DNA from: Cognatundibacterium curvum
GTDB taxonomy: Bacteria > Pseudomonadota > Gammaproteobacteria > Burkholderiales > Burkholderiaceae_D
Length of the DNA: 64,000 nt
Assembly: GCF_014284235.1 (NCBI RefSeq)
Contig: NZ_JACOGD010000007.1
Location: forward strand, 1-64,000
Direction of reading: 5' to 3'
The translations under genes and the position numbers were made by a program. This document shows, piece after piece, positions 1 to 8,664 of the stretch (within the stretch, counting starts at the first letter, position 1; each line of letters begins with the position of its first letter). Under the pieces are notes generated by a model, which was given only the letters and a program-made list of their open reading frames with translations, was not told the origin of the DNA and made no database searches.

Positions 1-635
1 AACAACACATCAGCCTCAGCAGCGGCCACAGCCTGCTCGCGAGTGCACGCAAGGCGATACGCTTGTTTGCCTACAAAGCCGGGATGAAACTGATTGCAGC
101 AAATGGGGATGTGGATATCAAGGCGCTACAACAAAACCTGCACCTGCTCGCCAAGCTAGACATCCACTACGACGCCGACCACATCCACATTACCGGCGCC
201 AAACAAGTCTTGATCAACGGCGGCGGCAGTTACACCAAATTCGATACCAATATTGAGGACGGCACTACGGCCAGCAGGACGGTGCATGCAGCCAAACATC
301 AGCGACTGGGACCGAATAATCAACCCATTCCAATTTCATCAAAACCAATATTGGAAATGAACCAGATGATATTTCAGGTTCACCACGCCGAGCAAAACTC
401 AGCAGCTATCCCTGAGCCTTATCAGTTATACCGGGATGGCAAACTGATCGACAAAGGTGCAACCGATGCCTGGGGATGTTTGGTCGTCAAAAACCATATC
501 GCCACGTCTCAATACGAAGTCGTTTTCGCCAACGGAGATCGTTTTGTTTTACCTGTACACCAGGAATCGCAAAACGCGCACCGGGTGGCAAATCAGGGGA
601 AACGTGTCGCTATTGATTCCCCCTCCAAATCCTGA
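1..635 (+). CDS. VgrG-type T6SS spike protein, C-terminal part (5' end outside window)
   Basis: The frame is open from the first bases of the window, so this is the 3' end of a longer gene. The first residues (SLLASARKAIRLFAYKAG, then KLIAANGDVDIKAL) are typical of the DUF2345 region that follows the gp5-like needle in VgrG proteins. After the glycine-rich ITGAKQVLINGGGSYTKF stretch, the last 100 or so residues form a less conserved extension with a small beta-rich module, usual for VgrGs that carry cargo. VgrG trimers tip the type VI secretion needle. The phospholipase gene starts 44 bases downstream on the same strand, so this VgrG probably loads that effector. The family call is strong; the role of the tail as effector adaptor is inference. 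Confidence 0.88.
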   Translation, partial: QHISLSSGHSLLASARKAIRLFAYKAGMKLIAANGDVDIKALQQNLHLLAKLDIHYDADHIHITGAKQVLINGGGSYTKFDTNIEDGTTASRTVHAAKHQRLGPNNQPIPISSKPILEMNQMIFQVHHAEQNSAAIPEPYQLYRDGKLIDKGATDAWGCLVVKNHIATSQYEVVFANGDRFVLPVHQESQNAHRVANQGKRVAIDSPSKS

Positions 636-679
636 CAACGCAAAAAAATTCTCCATTTACTTTCGGAATTCGAGCCACC

Positions 680-2644
680 ATGAAACCTGATCTCGCGAAA
701 ATACTGATTCCATCCCGGCATCCTGTGGGCGAAGACAATTGCAGGGCTACGATTACACGTCAATGGTTACTGGAGCAACGTCATTTGTCGGGCGATCACG
801 CTATTGTGCAGAACAGCCACCTGGATTTTTTCATTTGTGCTTCAGAAGCGTTCCCCGAGATTGAGGCTGACATCAGCCGCGCCACCAAAAGTGTTGATCT
901 GATTTGCTTTGGCTTCGATCCAGCCATGGAAATCAGCCTCAGGCACGGCGCTACCTGGCCACGCGGCAAACGCTATGGAGACCTGTTACTGGAGGTAGCA
1001 AATCGCGGTGTCGTTGTGCGTTTGCTAGTCTGGTATGCGGGAGACGGTCATTTAATCGAAGCTGCTGGAAGAATGGCAAATAATCTGCCCGGCCACCCTG
1101 CCTGGTCGTCAGTGCAAGACAAAAAAAGTCCGGACTATGCAATCAGGCGTTATCGCGAAGACTGGTGGGACAATGCGATGCAAGCGTTGCCGCGTTCTTC
1201 ATCCAATCCCTTCACCCGGTGTAGCAATCTGCATGTGCGCCACCGCGCCTTGCCCCTGATCGACACCATGCTCACGGTTGGCCCCAGCGACCTGACCAAC
1301 ATACAGAAGATGTCCCTGGTACGTGTCGGCACACATCACCAAAAACCAATATTGATCGACTACGAAGTACCCGAAGCCGCTGTCGGCTATGTGATGGGTT
1401 TGAATTCACTCACAGACTACTGGGATACGCCGCGTCATCGCTACGACGAACCACTGCGCGGTAAAGCATGGGAAGGTAGTGCCGATAAAAAGAATCCCAT
1501 GCTAGGCCTGAAGCCTTACCGCGACTATGCCATCCGCGTTGAAGGGCCGGCCTTAGTCGATCTGAACCGTAATTTCACAGCCGCCTGGGATAGCGCAGAA
1601 AAAAACTGGAACCCACACCACCAGGACTTCGGTGCACCTGGCTCCCTGGTGGCGCATCGTATGTCCGTCAACAAAGAGCGCCTGGTGGCGCGCGCTGCAC
1701 CGAATTGCAAACAAGTTCAGATCCTGCGCACCGATGCAATCAGTGGAGATCAAACCATACAGGAATTGTATTGGCTGGTCACGAATCAGGCACGTCAGTA
1801 TCTCTACATAGAAAATCAGTACTTCCAGAACGACGAATGGGCTGCACTGTTGAAAGAGCGCAGACAAATCACACTGCGCGGGCTGAAAAATAACTGTGGC
1901 ATGGCAAAAGAAGATATCCCACCTTTGCACGTATTTATCGTAATTCCTGAACCCGAACAAGATGGCATGATACCCGCCACCTATGACACGATAGCCGCAC
2001 TCGGTCAGGGTCAGCAAATGGCCAAGTATGACGCGGGCGTCAAACAATTTCGTGAACTTACACCCGGGCCCGACGATAGGATGTTCGAACTTGCAAAAAA
2101 ATACCTGCGCAGCATAGGAAAGCTAGACTCCCCTTTATTGAATGATATGAAGGATTCAGCAAAAAAACCTGTCGTCACGAAGGCAGATATGGACAAGCTG
2201 GGCATCAAAGTATTGATCGCAAAACTATACACCCAGGACCAGCGTACAGCAGCCACTCGTGAAATTTACATCCATAGCAAACTACTCATCGCTGACGATG
2301 TGTTCTTTACGCTGGGCAGCGCCAATCTGAATGTGCGCAGTATGTGCTGCGATGGTGAAATCAATATCGCAGGCACCGACCCTGCATGGATCAAGACCAT
2401 GCGCAAGCGGGTCTGGTCCAATATTGCTGGTGAGCTGGATGGGGGTGATGGGAGTTTATATGCAATCCAACAAACACATAAAAATTGGATTAAAACGATG
2501 GACAAAAACGCCTCCGTCGTTACCGACAAAACAGGACGACTCGATGCTCACATCGTGACTTTTTCGGACGACAGAGGTGTCACCCTGTCTCCACGCATCA
2601 GTCAACGCGACGAAACACTCATTCCGGATACGGTGCAAGCATGA
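680..2644 (+). CDS. Phospholipase D family protein, probable T6SS lipase effector (Tle5-like)
   Basis: A 654-residue protein with two HxKxxxxD (HKD) signatures: H220/K222/D227 in the first half and H532/K534/D539 in the second, the second followed by GSANLN. Two HKD motifs in one chain define the phospholipase D superfamily, where the histidines form and resolve a phospho-enzyme on phosphatidyl lipids. There is no signal peptide, which fits delivery by the T6SS rather than Sec export. The gene lies directly after vgrG, and its stop overlaps the start of a secreted Sel1-repeat gene (ATGA). That order is known for Tle5 effectors with Sel1-type immunity proteins, for example around PldB of Pseudomonas aeruginosa. 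Enzyme class is secure; the antibacterial role is inferred from context. Confidence 0.88.
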   Translation: MKPDLAKILIPSRHPVGEDNCRATITRQWLLEQRHLSGDHAIVQNSHLDFFICASEAFPEIEADISRATKSVDLICFGFDPAMEISLRHGATWPRGKRYGDLLLEVANRGVVVRLLVWYAGDGHLIEAAGRMANNLPGHPAWSSVQDKKSPDYAIRRYREDWWDNAMQALPRSSSNPFTRCSNLHVRHRALPLIDTMLTVGPSDLTNIQKMSLVRVGTHHQKPILIDYEVPEAAVGYVMGLNSLTDYWDTPRHRYDEPLRGKAWEGSADKKNPMLGLKPYRDYAIRVEGPALVDLNRNFTAAWDSAEKNWNPHHQDFGAPGSLVAHRMSVNKERLVARAAPNCKQVQILRTDAISGDQTIQELYWLVTNQARQYLYIENQYFQNDEWAALLKERRQITLRGLKNNCGMAKEDIPPLHVFIVIPEPEQDGMIPATYDTIAALGQGQQMAKYDAGVKQFRELTPGPDDRMFELAKKYLRSIGKLDSPLLNDMKDSAKKPVVTKADMDKLGIKVLIAKLYTQDQRTAATREIYIHSKLLIADDVFFTLGSANLNVRSMCCDGEINIAGTDPAWIKTMRKRVWSNIAGELDGGDGSLYAIQQTHKNWIKTMDKNASVVTDKTGRLDAHIVTFSDDRGVTLSPRISQRDETLIPDTVQA

Positions 2645-4416
2645 CACTCCATTTTACACATCCTGCTTGGCAGACCACACGCCAGCTAAGCAAAGCTATC
2701 CTGGTTTCTTTCTTCTTACTCTTGAGTGCACACGCTATGGACATGTCACTGCCCCGCAATCATATGCCCGAATTATTTCATCCCCATCGCACCCAGTTTG
2801 CCTGTCTGCATGAAGCCGAGTTTGTCCCAGCAATAGATCCGCAAGCAGAACGCTGGTACCAGGAAGCCGAAGGCATGCGCGATCCGAAATTTTGGAACGA
2901 TGAAATCGACTGGTCACGCGTTATCACCTTGTATCGCCAGGCGGCAGAGCGCAAACACTGGAAGGCTATGATCGATCTGGCGACCCTGTATCAGGATGGT
3001 ATCTGGGATGGGGACAAGCCATTAGTCGAACGTCAGCCTCAGGCAGCTATGGCATTGACTGAAGAGGCAATGCGCTTAGGCATACCGCTGGCGTGGGCAG
3101 TGATGGGGAATTATTACCGCAGTGGCTTTCTGGTTCCCGTCAATCCCACCGCAGCCTGGGCTTTTTGGCAAAGAGCAGCCGACATGGGTAGCCCTTATGC
3201 ACAAACACGGATTGGTAAATCCTTGCAAACTACCGTTGACCAACCAGAGAAACTATACTGGGCGAATAGAAAAATCGGTCTGCAAATGCTGGAATGCGCG
3301 TTCGCTCAGGGTGATGGCAATGCCGCCTACGAATTAGGGCTGCAATACGAAGCCATATTGAAAGATAATGCTAAAGCGCTGCACTACTATCACGAGGGCG
3401 TCAAAATGGGTAGTGCTGCTTGCGCCAATTCCTTATTCGTAGGTTTCAGTTCAGTGGGCAAGAATGCCATCATTCCTGGTGCTGGCATCGATAATGATCG
3501 TGCACAACGTTACAATCTGATTGGTGATGCCTTGGCATTCAACCCCGCCATCCGCTTACCAAATCTCGATAAAGTGCTGCCTCTGCCACCAGCTAAACTC
3601 CCGGTCTGGAACGGCGACAAGCATCAATTAATCAATGCCGCCAAAGCCGTCGTCACCCCACCGCCTAAACTGCCGCCACATCCTGGCAGCAGCCGCAACA
3701 ATACCCGCTATTACGTGCCACCTGGTATGACCCTGCCAGCTGAGCCGATCGAGGTCTTGGCCTACTGGCCTTATAAAGCGCCGCGCAGTGGCTACTGGTT
3801 ATTGCAGCTACCGCCTGATCCCGCCTTAGCGGACAAGCCATGGCAAATGCGCACCGTCCACGAGCTGAGTCAACATCTGGCACCACGTCATTATCTCGAA
3901 CGTGAAGTGCTCGGCATGCCCAATGAATGGACCGACTGGGACAGCGACATGCAGCAAGCGATCATGGCGATGTTTTGGTGGGAGTTAAGCCCGAATCAAC
4001 GTATCAACAGCCGCTGGTCATATTTGGGTAAGGCGATACCTTTGCAGCAGCCCGCATTGAGTCCGCTGGTCGCACGCCAGCTTGCGCTCTGTATCGCGCC
4101 ACCGGAGCAACAACTGATGTGTGATGGGAATCAGACTTGTCCGCAAACCGGTATCTGGCAAAGCAGTCTGGCAGCCAGTCATCCATGCAGCAAACGCTGG
4201 GCGGCAATGAGTGTGACCGCGCAGCAGGCCTATGTGCAGGCCGGGCAGCGTTTTCCGGTGCCACCGCAAACCGGAACAGGAACTGGCGCAGAAACCGTCA
4301 TTCCAGCGGGAGAGCTGCGTTGGCAATGGCTGGGAAGCGCTACCGCAAACCAGATGCATGTGGATGGCAGAATGCACATCAGTTTGCCGCCACAGTGGCA
4401 GGATGGACAGGGCTAA
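2641..4416 (+). CDS. Sel1-repeat periplasmic protein, probable immunity to the PLD effector (long copy)
   Basis: A 591-residue protein with an N-terminal hydrophobic segment ending in SAHA (about residues 17-32) that looks like a Sec signal peptide. Residues 80-290 hold helical Sel1-like repeats (LYRQAAERKHWKAMIDLATLYQ, then AWAFWQRAADMGSPYAQ, then HYYHEGVKMGSAA). Residues 300-355 form a proline-rich linker with PNLDKVLPLPPAKLP. A C-terminal domain of about 235 residues is rich in Trp and Cys and is not recognised. The start overlaps the phospholipase stop by 4 bases, so the two are translationally coupled. Export to the periplasm is where a phospholipase effector would have to be blocked. 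The immunity function is inferred from position and family. Confidence 0.8.
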   Translation: MTLHFTHPAWQTTRQLSKAILVSFFLLLSAHAMDMSLPRNHMPELFHPHRTQFACLHEAEFVPAIDPQAERWYQEAEGMRDPKFWNDEIDWSRVITLYRQAAERKHWKAMIDLATLYQDGIWDGDKPLVERQPQAAMALTEEAMRLGIPLAWAVMGNYYRSGFLVPVNPTAAWAFWQRAADMGSPYAQTRIGKSLQTTVDQPEKLYWANRKIGLQMLECAFAQGDGNAAYELGLQYEAILKDNAKALHYYHEGVKMGSAACANSLFVGFSSVGKNAIIPGAGIDNDRAQRYNLIGDALAFNPAIRLPNLDKVLPLPPAKLPVWNGDKHQLINAAKAVVTPPPKLPPHPGSSRNNTRYYVPPGMTLPAEPIEVLAYWPYKAPRSGYWLLQLPPDPALADKPWQMRTVHELSQHLAPRHYLEREVLGMPNEWTDWDSDMQQAIMAMFWWELSPNQRINSRWSYLGKAIPLQQPALSPLVARQLALCIAPPEQQLMCDGNQTCPQTGIWQSSLAASHPCSKRWAAMSVTAQQAYVQAGQRFPVPPQTGTGTGAETVIPAGELRWQWLGSATANQMHVDGRMHISLPPQWQDGQG

Positions 4417-4453
4417 AAAGAAAAAAGAGTGAACAAAAGGGGAGGACTTAGTG

Positions 4454-5542
4454 ATGTATATACACATGAATCACCGGCTTCCACATTTTGCTTGGCGGAC
4501 CGCACGCCAGCTATGCAAAGCCATCCAGGTTTCTTTCTTTTTACTCTTGAGTGCACACGCTATGGACATGTCCCTGCCCCGCAATCATATGCCCGAATTA
4601 TTTCATCCCCATCGCACCCAGTTTGCCTGTCTGCATGAAGCCGAGCTTGTCCCAGCAATAGATCCGCAAGCAGAACGCTGGTACCAGGAAGCCGAAGGCA
4701 TGCGCGATCCGAAATTTTGGAACGATGAAATCGATTGGTCACGCGTCATCACCTTGTATCGCCAGGCGGCAGAGCGCAAACACTGGAAGGCTATGATCGA
4801 TCTGGCGACCCTGTATCAGGACGGTATCTGGGATGGGGACAAGCCATTAGTCGAACGTCAGCCACAGGCAGCTATGGCATTGACTGAAGAGGCAATGCGC
4901 TTAGGCATACCGCTGGCGTGGGCAGTGATGGGGAATTATTACCGCAGTGGCTTTCTGGTTCCCGTCAATCCCACCGCAGCCTGGGCTTTTTGGCAAAAAG
5001 CAGCCGACATGGGTAGCCCCTATTCGCAAACTCTGATCGGAAAATCCTTACTTACCTCAAAAGATCAGCCGGACAAATTACTCTGGGCAAATGAAAAAAT
5101 CGGTCTGCAAATGCTGGAATGCGCGTTCGCTCAGGGTGATGGCAATGCTGCCTATGAATTAGGACTTCAATACGAAGTCATATTTAAGAATAAAGCTAAA
5201 GCGCTGCGCTACTATCACGAGGGCGTCAAAATGGGTAGTGCTGCTTGCACCAATTCTTTATTCACAGGTTTCCATTCTTCAGGCAGGAATGCCATCATTC
5301 CTGGTGCTGGCATCGATAATGATCGTGCACAACGTTACAATCTGATTGGTGATGCCTTGGCATTCAACCCCGCCATCCGCTTACCAAATCTCGATAAAGT
5401 ACTACCTCTGCCGCCAGCTAAACTCTCGGTCTGGAACGGTGACAAGCATCAATTGGTCAATGCCGCCAAAGCCGTCGTCACCCCACCGCCCAAACTGCCG
5501 CCACATCCTGGCAGCAATCAAAAAACTTCAACGCTGAATTGA
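4454..5542 (+). CDS. Sel1-repeat periplasmic protein, second (short) immunity copy
   Basis: A tandem duplicate of the preceding gene. It has a very similar signal region, Sel1 repeats and PNLDKVLPLPPAKL linker, but stops after PPHPGS with a short unrelated tail, so it lacks the C-terminal domain of about 235 residues. The start is placed at ATG 4454, eight bases after GGAGG at 4441-4445; an in-frame GTG at 4451 is an alternative. Differences from the first copy cluster in the third to fifth repeats (for example LLTSKDQPDKLLWANEK against LQTTVDQPEKLYWANRK), while flanking stretches are nearly identical. Its stop abuts the ccoS stop on the other strand with no spacer. Possibly immunity to a related phospholipase variant, or a dosage copy. 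Confidence 0.8.
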   Translation: MYIHMNHRLPHFAWRTARQLCKAIQVSFFLLLSAHAMDMSLPRNHMPELFHPHRTQFACLHEAELVPAIDPQAERWYQEAEGMRDPKFWNDEIDWSRVITLYRQAAERKHWKAMIDLATLYQDGIWDGDKPLVERQPQAAMALTEEAMRLGIPLAWAVMGNYYRSGFLVPVNPTAAWAFWQKAADMGSPYSQTLIGKSLLTSKDQPDKLLWANEKIGLQMLECAFAQGDGNAAYELGLQYEVIFKNKAKALRYYHEGVKMGSAACTNSLFTGFHSSGRNAIIPGAGIDNDRAQRYNLIGDALAFNPAIRLPNLDKVLPLPPAKLSVWNGDKHQLVNAAKAVVTPPPKLPPHPGSNQKTSTLN

Positions 5543-5686
5543 TCAGCCATCCACATCATCCACAATACGCTGACCTTCACGATCCAGCTCGTCAAACTGG
5601 CGGTGATTGATGGCCCACCAGAATACACCGCCAATTGCGAACACAAGAACGATACTCAAGGGAACCAGCAGATACAGGATATCCAT
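5543..5686 (-). CDS. ccoS: cbb3-type cytochrome oxidase assembly protein CcoS
   Basis: A 47-residue protein: an N-terminal membrane helix (DILYLLVPLSIVLVFAIGG), then FWWAINHRQFDELD and an acidic end, the usual CcoS pattern. CcoS is a small inner-membrane factor needed to incorporate cofactors into the cbb3 terminal oxidase. The start at 5686 gives the family's usual N-terminus; an upstream ATG at 5701 would overlap the ccoI stop and add five residues. It lies just downstream of ccoI on the same strand, as usual. The next gene would normally be ccoN, but here the T6SS cassette begins immediately instead. Confidence 0.88.
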   Translation of the reverse strand: MDILYLLVPLSIVLVFAIGGVFWWAINHRQFDELDREGQRIVDDVDG

Positions 5687-5693
5687 ACACAAA

Positions 5694-7946
5694 TCACTCA
5701 TCAGTAAGTGGGAACGCGGGTCTGGGCAGCAAATACAGTCGCAATGCATTCAATACAACCAGCAAAGAACTCAGGGACATGCCAAGTGCTGCGTGCCAGG
5801 GCTCCAGCCAGCCGACCACTGCGGCAGGAATAGCGATCAGATTATAAACGATCGCCCACATCAGATTTTCGCGGATCAGACGGAAAGCCTTCTCAGACAC
5901 ACTCAATCCGAACATCAAATCATTGAGGCGGTTCGACATCAATAACAAGTCGCTGCGGGTTTGCGAGATCGCAGCGCCCTGCCCCATCGCAATCGATACA
6001 TCCGCAATCGAGAGTACAGGACCATCATTCATGCCATCACCTACCATGACGACCCGGGCGCCATTTGTCTGTAAGGCTTTGACCACATTGTGCTTATCCA
6101 GCGGGCTCATACGCGCACGTGCATCCTTAATGCCACAAAGTGCCGCCAGGTTCTGCACGGCGTCTTCCGCATCTCCAGATAGCAGCATTACCTGCTTCCC
6201 ACTTTTTTGCAAAGACTGTATCAACTGAGGCGCATCATCACGCATCACATCATCCAGCAGCAGAATCAGATGTACCTGTTCCTGATCGGCCAGTACGGTG
6301 ACACTTTTTCCTGTCAGCTCAGGTGGCAAAACAAATGGAGCCGGCAAAGCTTGAGTCGCATAAACTGGCTGCCCCAGGCGAAAAATCACGCCATTCAGTT
6401 CCGCCTCAATACCAGCGCCAGCCACTTCGCGTACATTCTGTAACTGCAAGTGAACGCCCTGCCCCTGCCAGCCACTCAGATAATTGGCAATCGCCTTAGA
6501 AACCGGATGGGCAGATTCCGATGCCAGGCGAAATGCTAACTGGCGGGCCAGCACAGATGAGGTCAAATCCCTGCACTCTGCGACTTGCATGCGGCCTGCG
6601 GTCAGGGTACCGGTCTTGTCAAAAACAAAGTGGGTGGCTTCCGCCAGGCCCTGAATCGCCTTGCCCGACTTAAGCAGCAAGCCATGCTGTGCCATTAAGC
6701 CTATAGCAGCCGCCATCACGCCGGGTGTCGCCAGCGACAAGGCACAAGGACAAGTCACAACGATGACGCTGATGGCGATCCACAGTGCACGCGATGGATC
6801 TATGCTGGCCCAGGCGATGCCGGCAAGCAGCGCGACCAGCATGATGATCAATAAAAAACGGCTGGCATGCTTATCCGCCAGCAGCACGATGGCAGGCTTT
6901 TCAGCCGCAGCACGCTCCATCATCCCTATCAGACTGGCCAAGCGTGTTTGCTGTCCGACCTGAGTCGCCCGAACGACCAGCTTTCCACTCATATTGACGG
7001 CACCGGCAATCACCGTGTCTCCCACTGCCTTAGGAATCGCCAGTGATTCTCCTGTCATCAATGATTCGTCGCACTCACTGCAACCTTCAACGACGATGCC
7101 ATCCGCAGGTATTTGTGCGCCGGGTACAACCAACACGACTTCACCCTCAAGCAACTGTGAGGCATCCTTTTCCAGCACATCTTTTTTCTGAGGAAAACCT
7201 GGCAAGACCCGGGCAATCAGGGGCTGCAGCTGGGTCAGTATCTTGAGTGCTGCGCCGGTACGTTTCTGTACTTTCTGCTCTATCCAACGTGCGCCCAGCA
7301 ATAAAAAAACAAACATGATGGCCGAGTCAAAGTACACCGCCCCACCCTGATAAGTCGCCCATACACTGGCAAAAAATGTCAGCAAAATACCGAGTGACAC
7401 TGGCACATCCATGCCGATATGACGGTTTTTGATGTCACGCCAGGCAGACTGAAAAAAAGGCAGCGCTGAAAACCCGACCACAGGAATTGCCAACACCATG
7501 CTGGCGATTTTGAGTAATTTATCCAGATCCGGCGTCAGATCACCATCTGCCGTAGGCACTGGCACCAGATAGGCGGGGAATGCATACATCATGACCTGCA
7601 TCATGGCGAAACCAGCCACAAAAATACGCCAAATCGCTAGCTTGTTTTGCTGACGCTCAAATTCATCGGGTGACTGATTCGCTGGCAGCGCGCCGTATCC
7701 GAGCTGCACGATGGCCTGAATAATCTGCGACAGTCCGGTCTGCGCAGCATCCCATTGCACTTCAGCCCTGTGGGTGGCTGGATTAATTACAAAAGCATGG
7801 ATGCCGGGAATTTGTCTGACACGGAATTCGATCAATTGTATGCAGGCAGCGCAATGCATACCGGACAAGGCCAGCTTATCCTGCAGGAAGTGTTCTGGAG
7901 CGGCGTCTGTGGCCTTGGTAGTGCTGGTTCCGGAAGGAATAGACAT
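5694..7946 (-). CDS. ccoI: Copper-translocating P-type ATPase CcoI/FixI (main body)
   Basis: A P1B-type ATPase exporting copper for cbb3 oxidase assembly. From the ATG at 7946 the protein has 750 residues: a heavy-metal-associated domain with MHCAAC (C32, C35), membrane helices, TGES in the actuator domain, the CPC metal-site helix (TCPCALSLATPG), the phosphorylation motif DKTGTLT, the SAHP motif of the nucleotide-binding domain, and GDGMND near the end. ccoS follows, which supports CcoI rather than a general CopA. Unusually, the cysteine-rich N-terminal module normally fused to CcoI is encoded just upstream in another frame and ends 8 bases before this start. No good ribosome-binding site is visible before 7946, so translation may depend on coupling or frameshifting. 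Confidence 0.88.
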   Translation of the reverse strand: MSIPSGTSTTKATDAAPEHFLQDKLALSGMHCAACIQLIEFRVRQIPGIHAFVINPATHRAEVQWDAAQTGLSQIIQAIVQLGYGALPANQSPDEFERQQNKLAIWRIFVAGFAMMQVMMYAFPAYLVPVPTADGDLTPDLDKLLKIASMVLAIPVVGFSALPFFQSAWRDIKNRHIGMDVPVSLGILLTFFASVWATYQGGAVYFDSAIMFVFLLLGARWIEQKVQKRTGAALKILTQLQPLIARVLPGFPQKKDVLEKDASQLLEGEVVLVVPGAQIPADGIVVEGCSECDESLMTGESLAIPKAVGDTVIAGAVNMSGKLVVRATQVGQQTRLASLIGMMERAAAEKPAIVLLADKHASRFLLIIMLVALLAGIAWASIDPSRALWIAISVIVVTCPCALSLATPGVMAAAIGLMAQHGLLLKSGKAIQGLAEATHFVFDKTGTLTAGRMQVAECRDLTSSVLARQLAFRLASESAHPVSKAIANYLSGWQGQGVHLQLQNVREVAGAGIEAELNGVIFRLGQPVYATQALPAPFVLPPELTGKSVTVLADQEQVHLILLLDDVMRDDAPQLIQSLQKSGKQVMLLSGDAEDAVQNLAALCGIKDARARMSPLDKHNVVKALQTNGARVVMVGDGMNDGPVLSIADVSIAMGQGAAISQTRSDLLLMSNRLNDLMFGLSVSEKAFRLIRENLMWAIVYNLIAIPAAVVGWLEPWHAALGMSLSSLLVVLNALRLYLLPRPAFPLTDE

Positions 7947-7954
7947 GCGGATTT

Positions 7955-8194
7955 TCAGGATGGATTCAATTCTTCTCTGGCACGCAAGTAAGCCGCTGTC
8001 ATCTGATTTTTTTCGACTGCCTGCAGAATAGCAAGACAACCATGACAGCAGACAGCCTGGCGCGCATTGTCAAACTGGGTGTATAAAGTCTGGCTTGGCC
8101 TGGAACACTCGCCACAATGAAAGCAGACAACACTCTTCTTTTCAGCTGAGGGCAGCTGTAGGCGTGAAAGAAAATTTGAGAGTGCGCTGATCAT
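7955..8194 (-). CDS. Detached N-terminal metal-binding module of CcoI
   Basis: A 79-residue frame (from ATG 8194; the frame is open further upstream to 8263) with CFHCGE and later VCCHGCLAILQAV, then YLRAREELNPS. These cysteine clusters match the metal-binding module that starts FixI/CcoI-type ATPases. In typical homologues the chain continues directly into the heavy-metal-associated domain. Here a TGA at 7955-7957 ends it, and the ATPase resumes in a different frame at 7946. A single-base shift would join the two into a chain of normal CcoI length. It may be a true split gene, an inactivating frameshift, a recoding site or a sequencing error; the sequence alone does not decide. Confidence 0.65.
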   Translation of the reverse strand: MISALSNFLSRLQLPSAEKKSVVCFHCGECSRPSQTLYTQFDNARQAVCCHGCLAILQAVEKNQMTAAYLRAREELNPS

Positions 8195-8664
8195 CGTTAA
8201 CAGGAAACCATGCAATCCAGTCATCTTACCTGAAGTCAGACAAAACCACTTGATTTGGAACAATTGCTGTCAGCAAAAATCGGGGGAATCGGGAAGAGAA
8301 AGCAAAAAGACGGGAGCATTGCGCTTCCGCCTTTTTGGGTGTTGCCAGACTATTTTGTGAGGATTCTTAGAAACCTCGAAGCCGCCAGAGTACACGGCAC
8401 ATCACTGCACAAATTGTATACAACAACTTAATACTTACGAGTAACAACAAATACAACTTAATACAACATTTACTACTACCACGTACATAACCGGATCAGT
8501 ACCGGAGCCCAAGAAGCATACTGAGATAATCTGCTTTGAATATCGACCTCCCGTTTGAGCCAGCTACGAGAACACTATAATCCAGAGCTTGAATGCCTCA
8601 AAGAAAATTAAATCTATGCAGTGATACTCCGGGATTTAAAAAATCAACTAAACAGTTTCCGGTT
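8195..8664. other. Intergenic region between sppA and the ccoI module
   Basis: About 470 bases without a convincing gene. It holds the terminator-like hairpin at 8304-8336 and an A/T-rich stretch (about 8410-8480) in which ACAACTTAATAC-like words recur two or three times. The promoter for the ccoI genes should lie in the lower half, but no clear consensus was found. The part above 8340 looks like featureless sppA downstream sequence. Confidence 0.5.
8304..8336 (-). terminator. Rho-independent terminator below the sppA operon
   Basis: AAAAAGACGGGAGC pairs with GCTTCCGCCTTTTT across a five-base loop, with one mismatch and one wobble in a 14-bp stem. The A-tract and T-tract make it able to act in either direction. 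On the minus strand it follows sppA at a distance of about 330 bases and precedes the ccoI genes. Confidence 0.7.
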
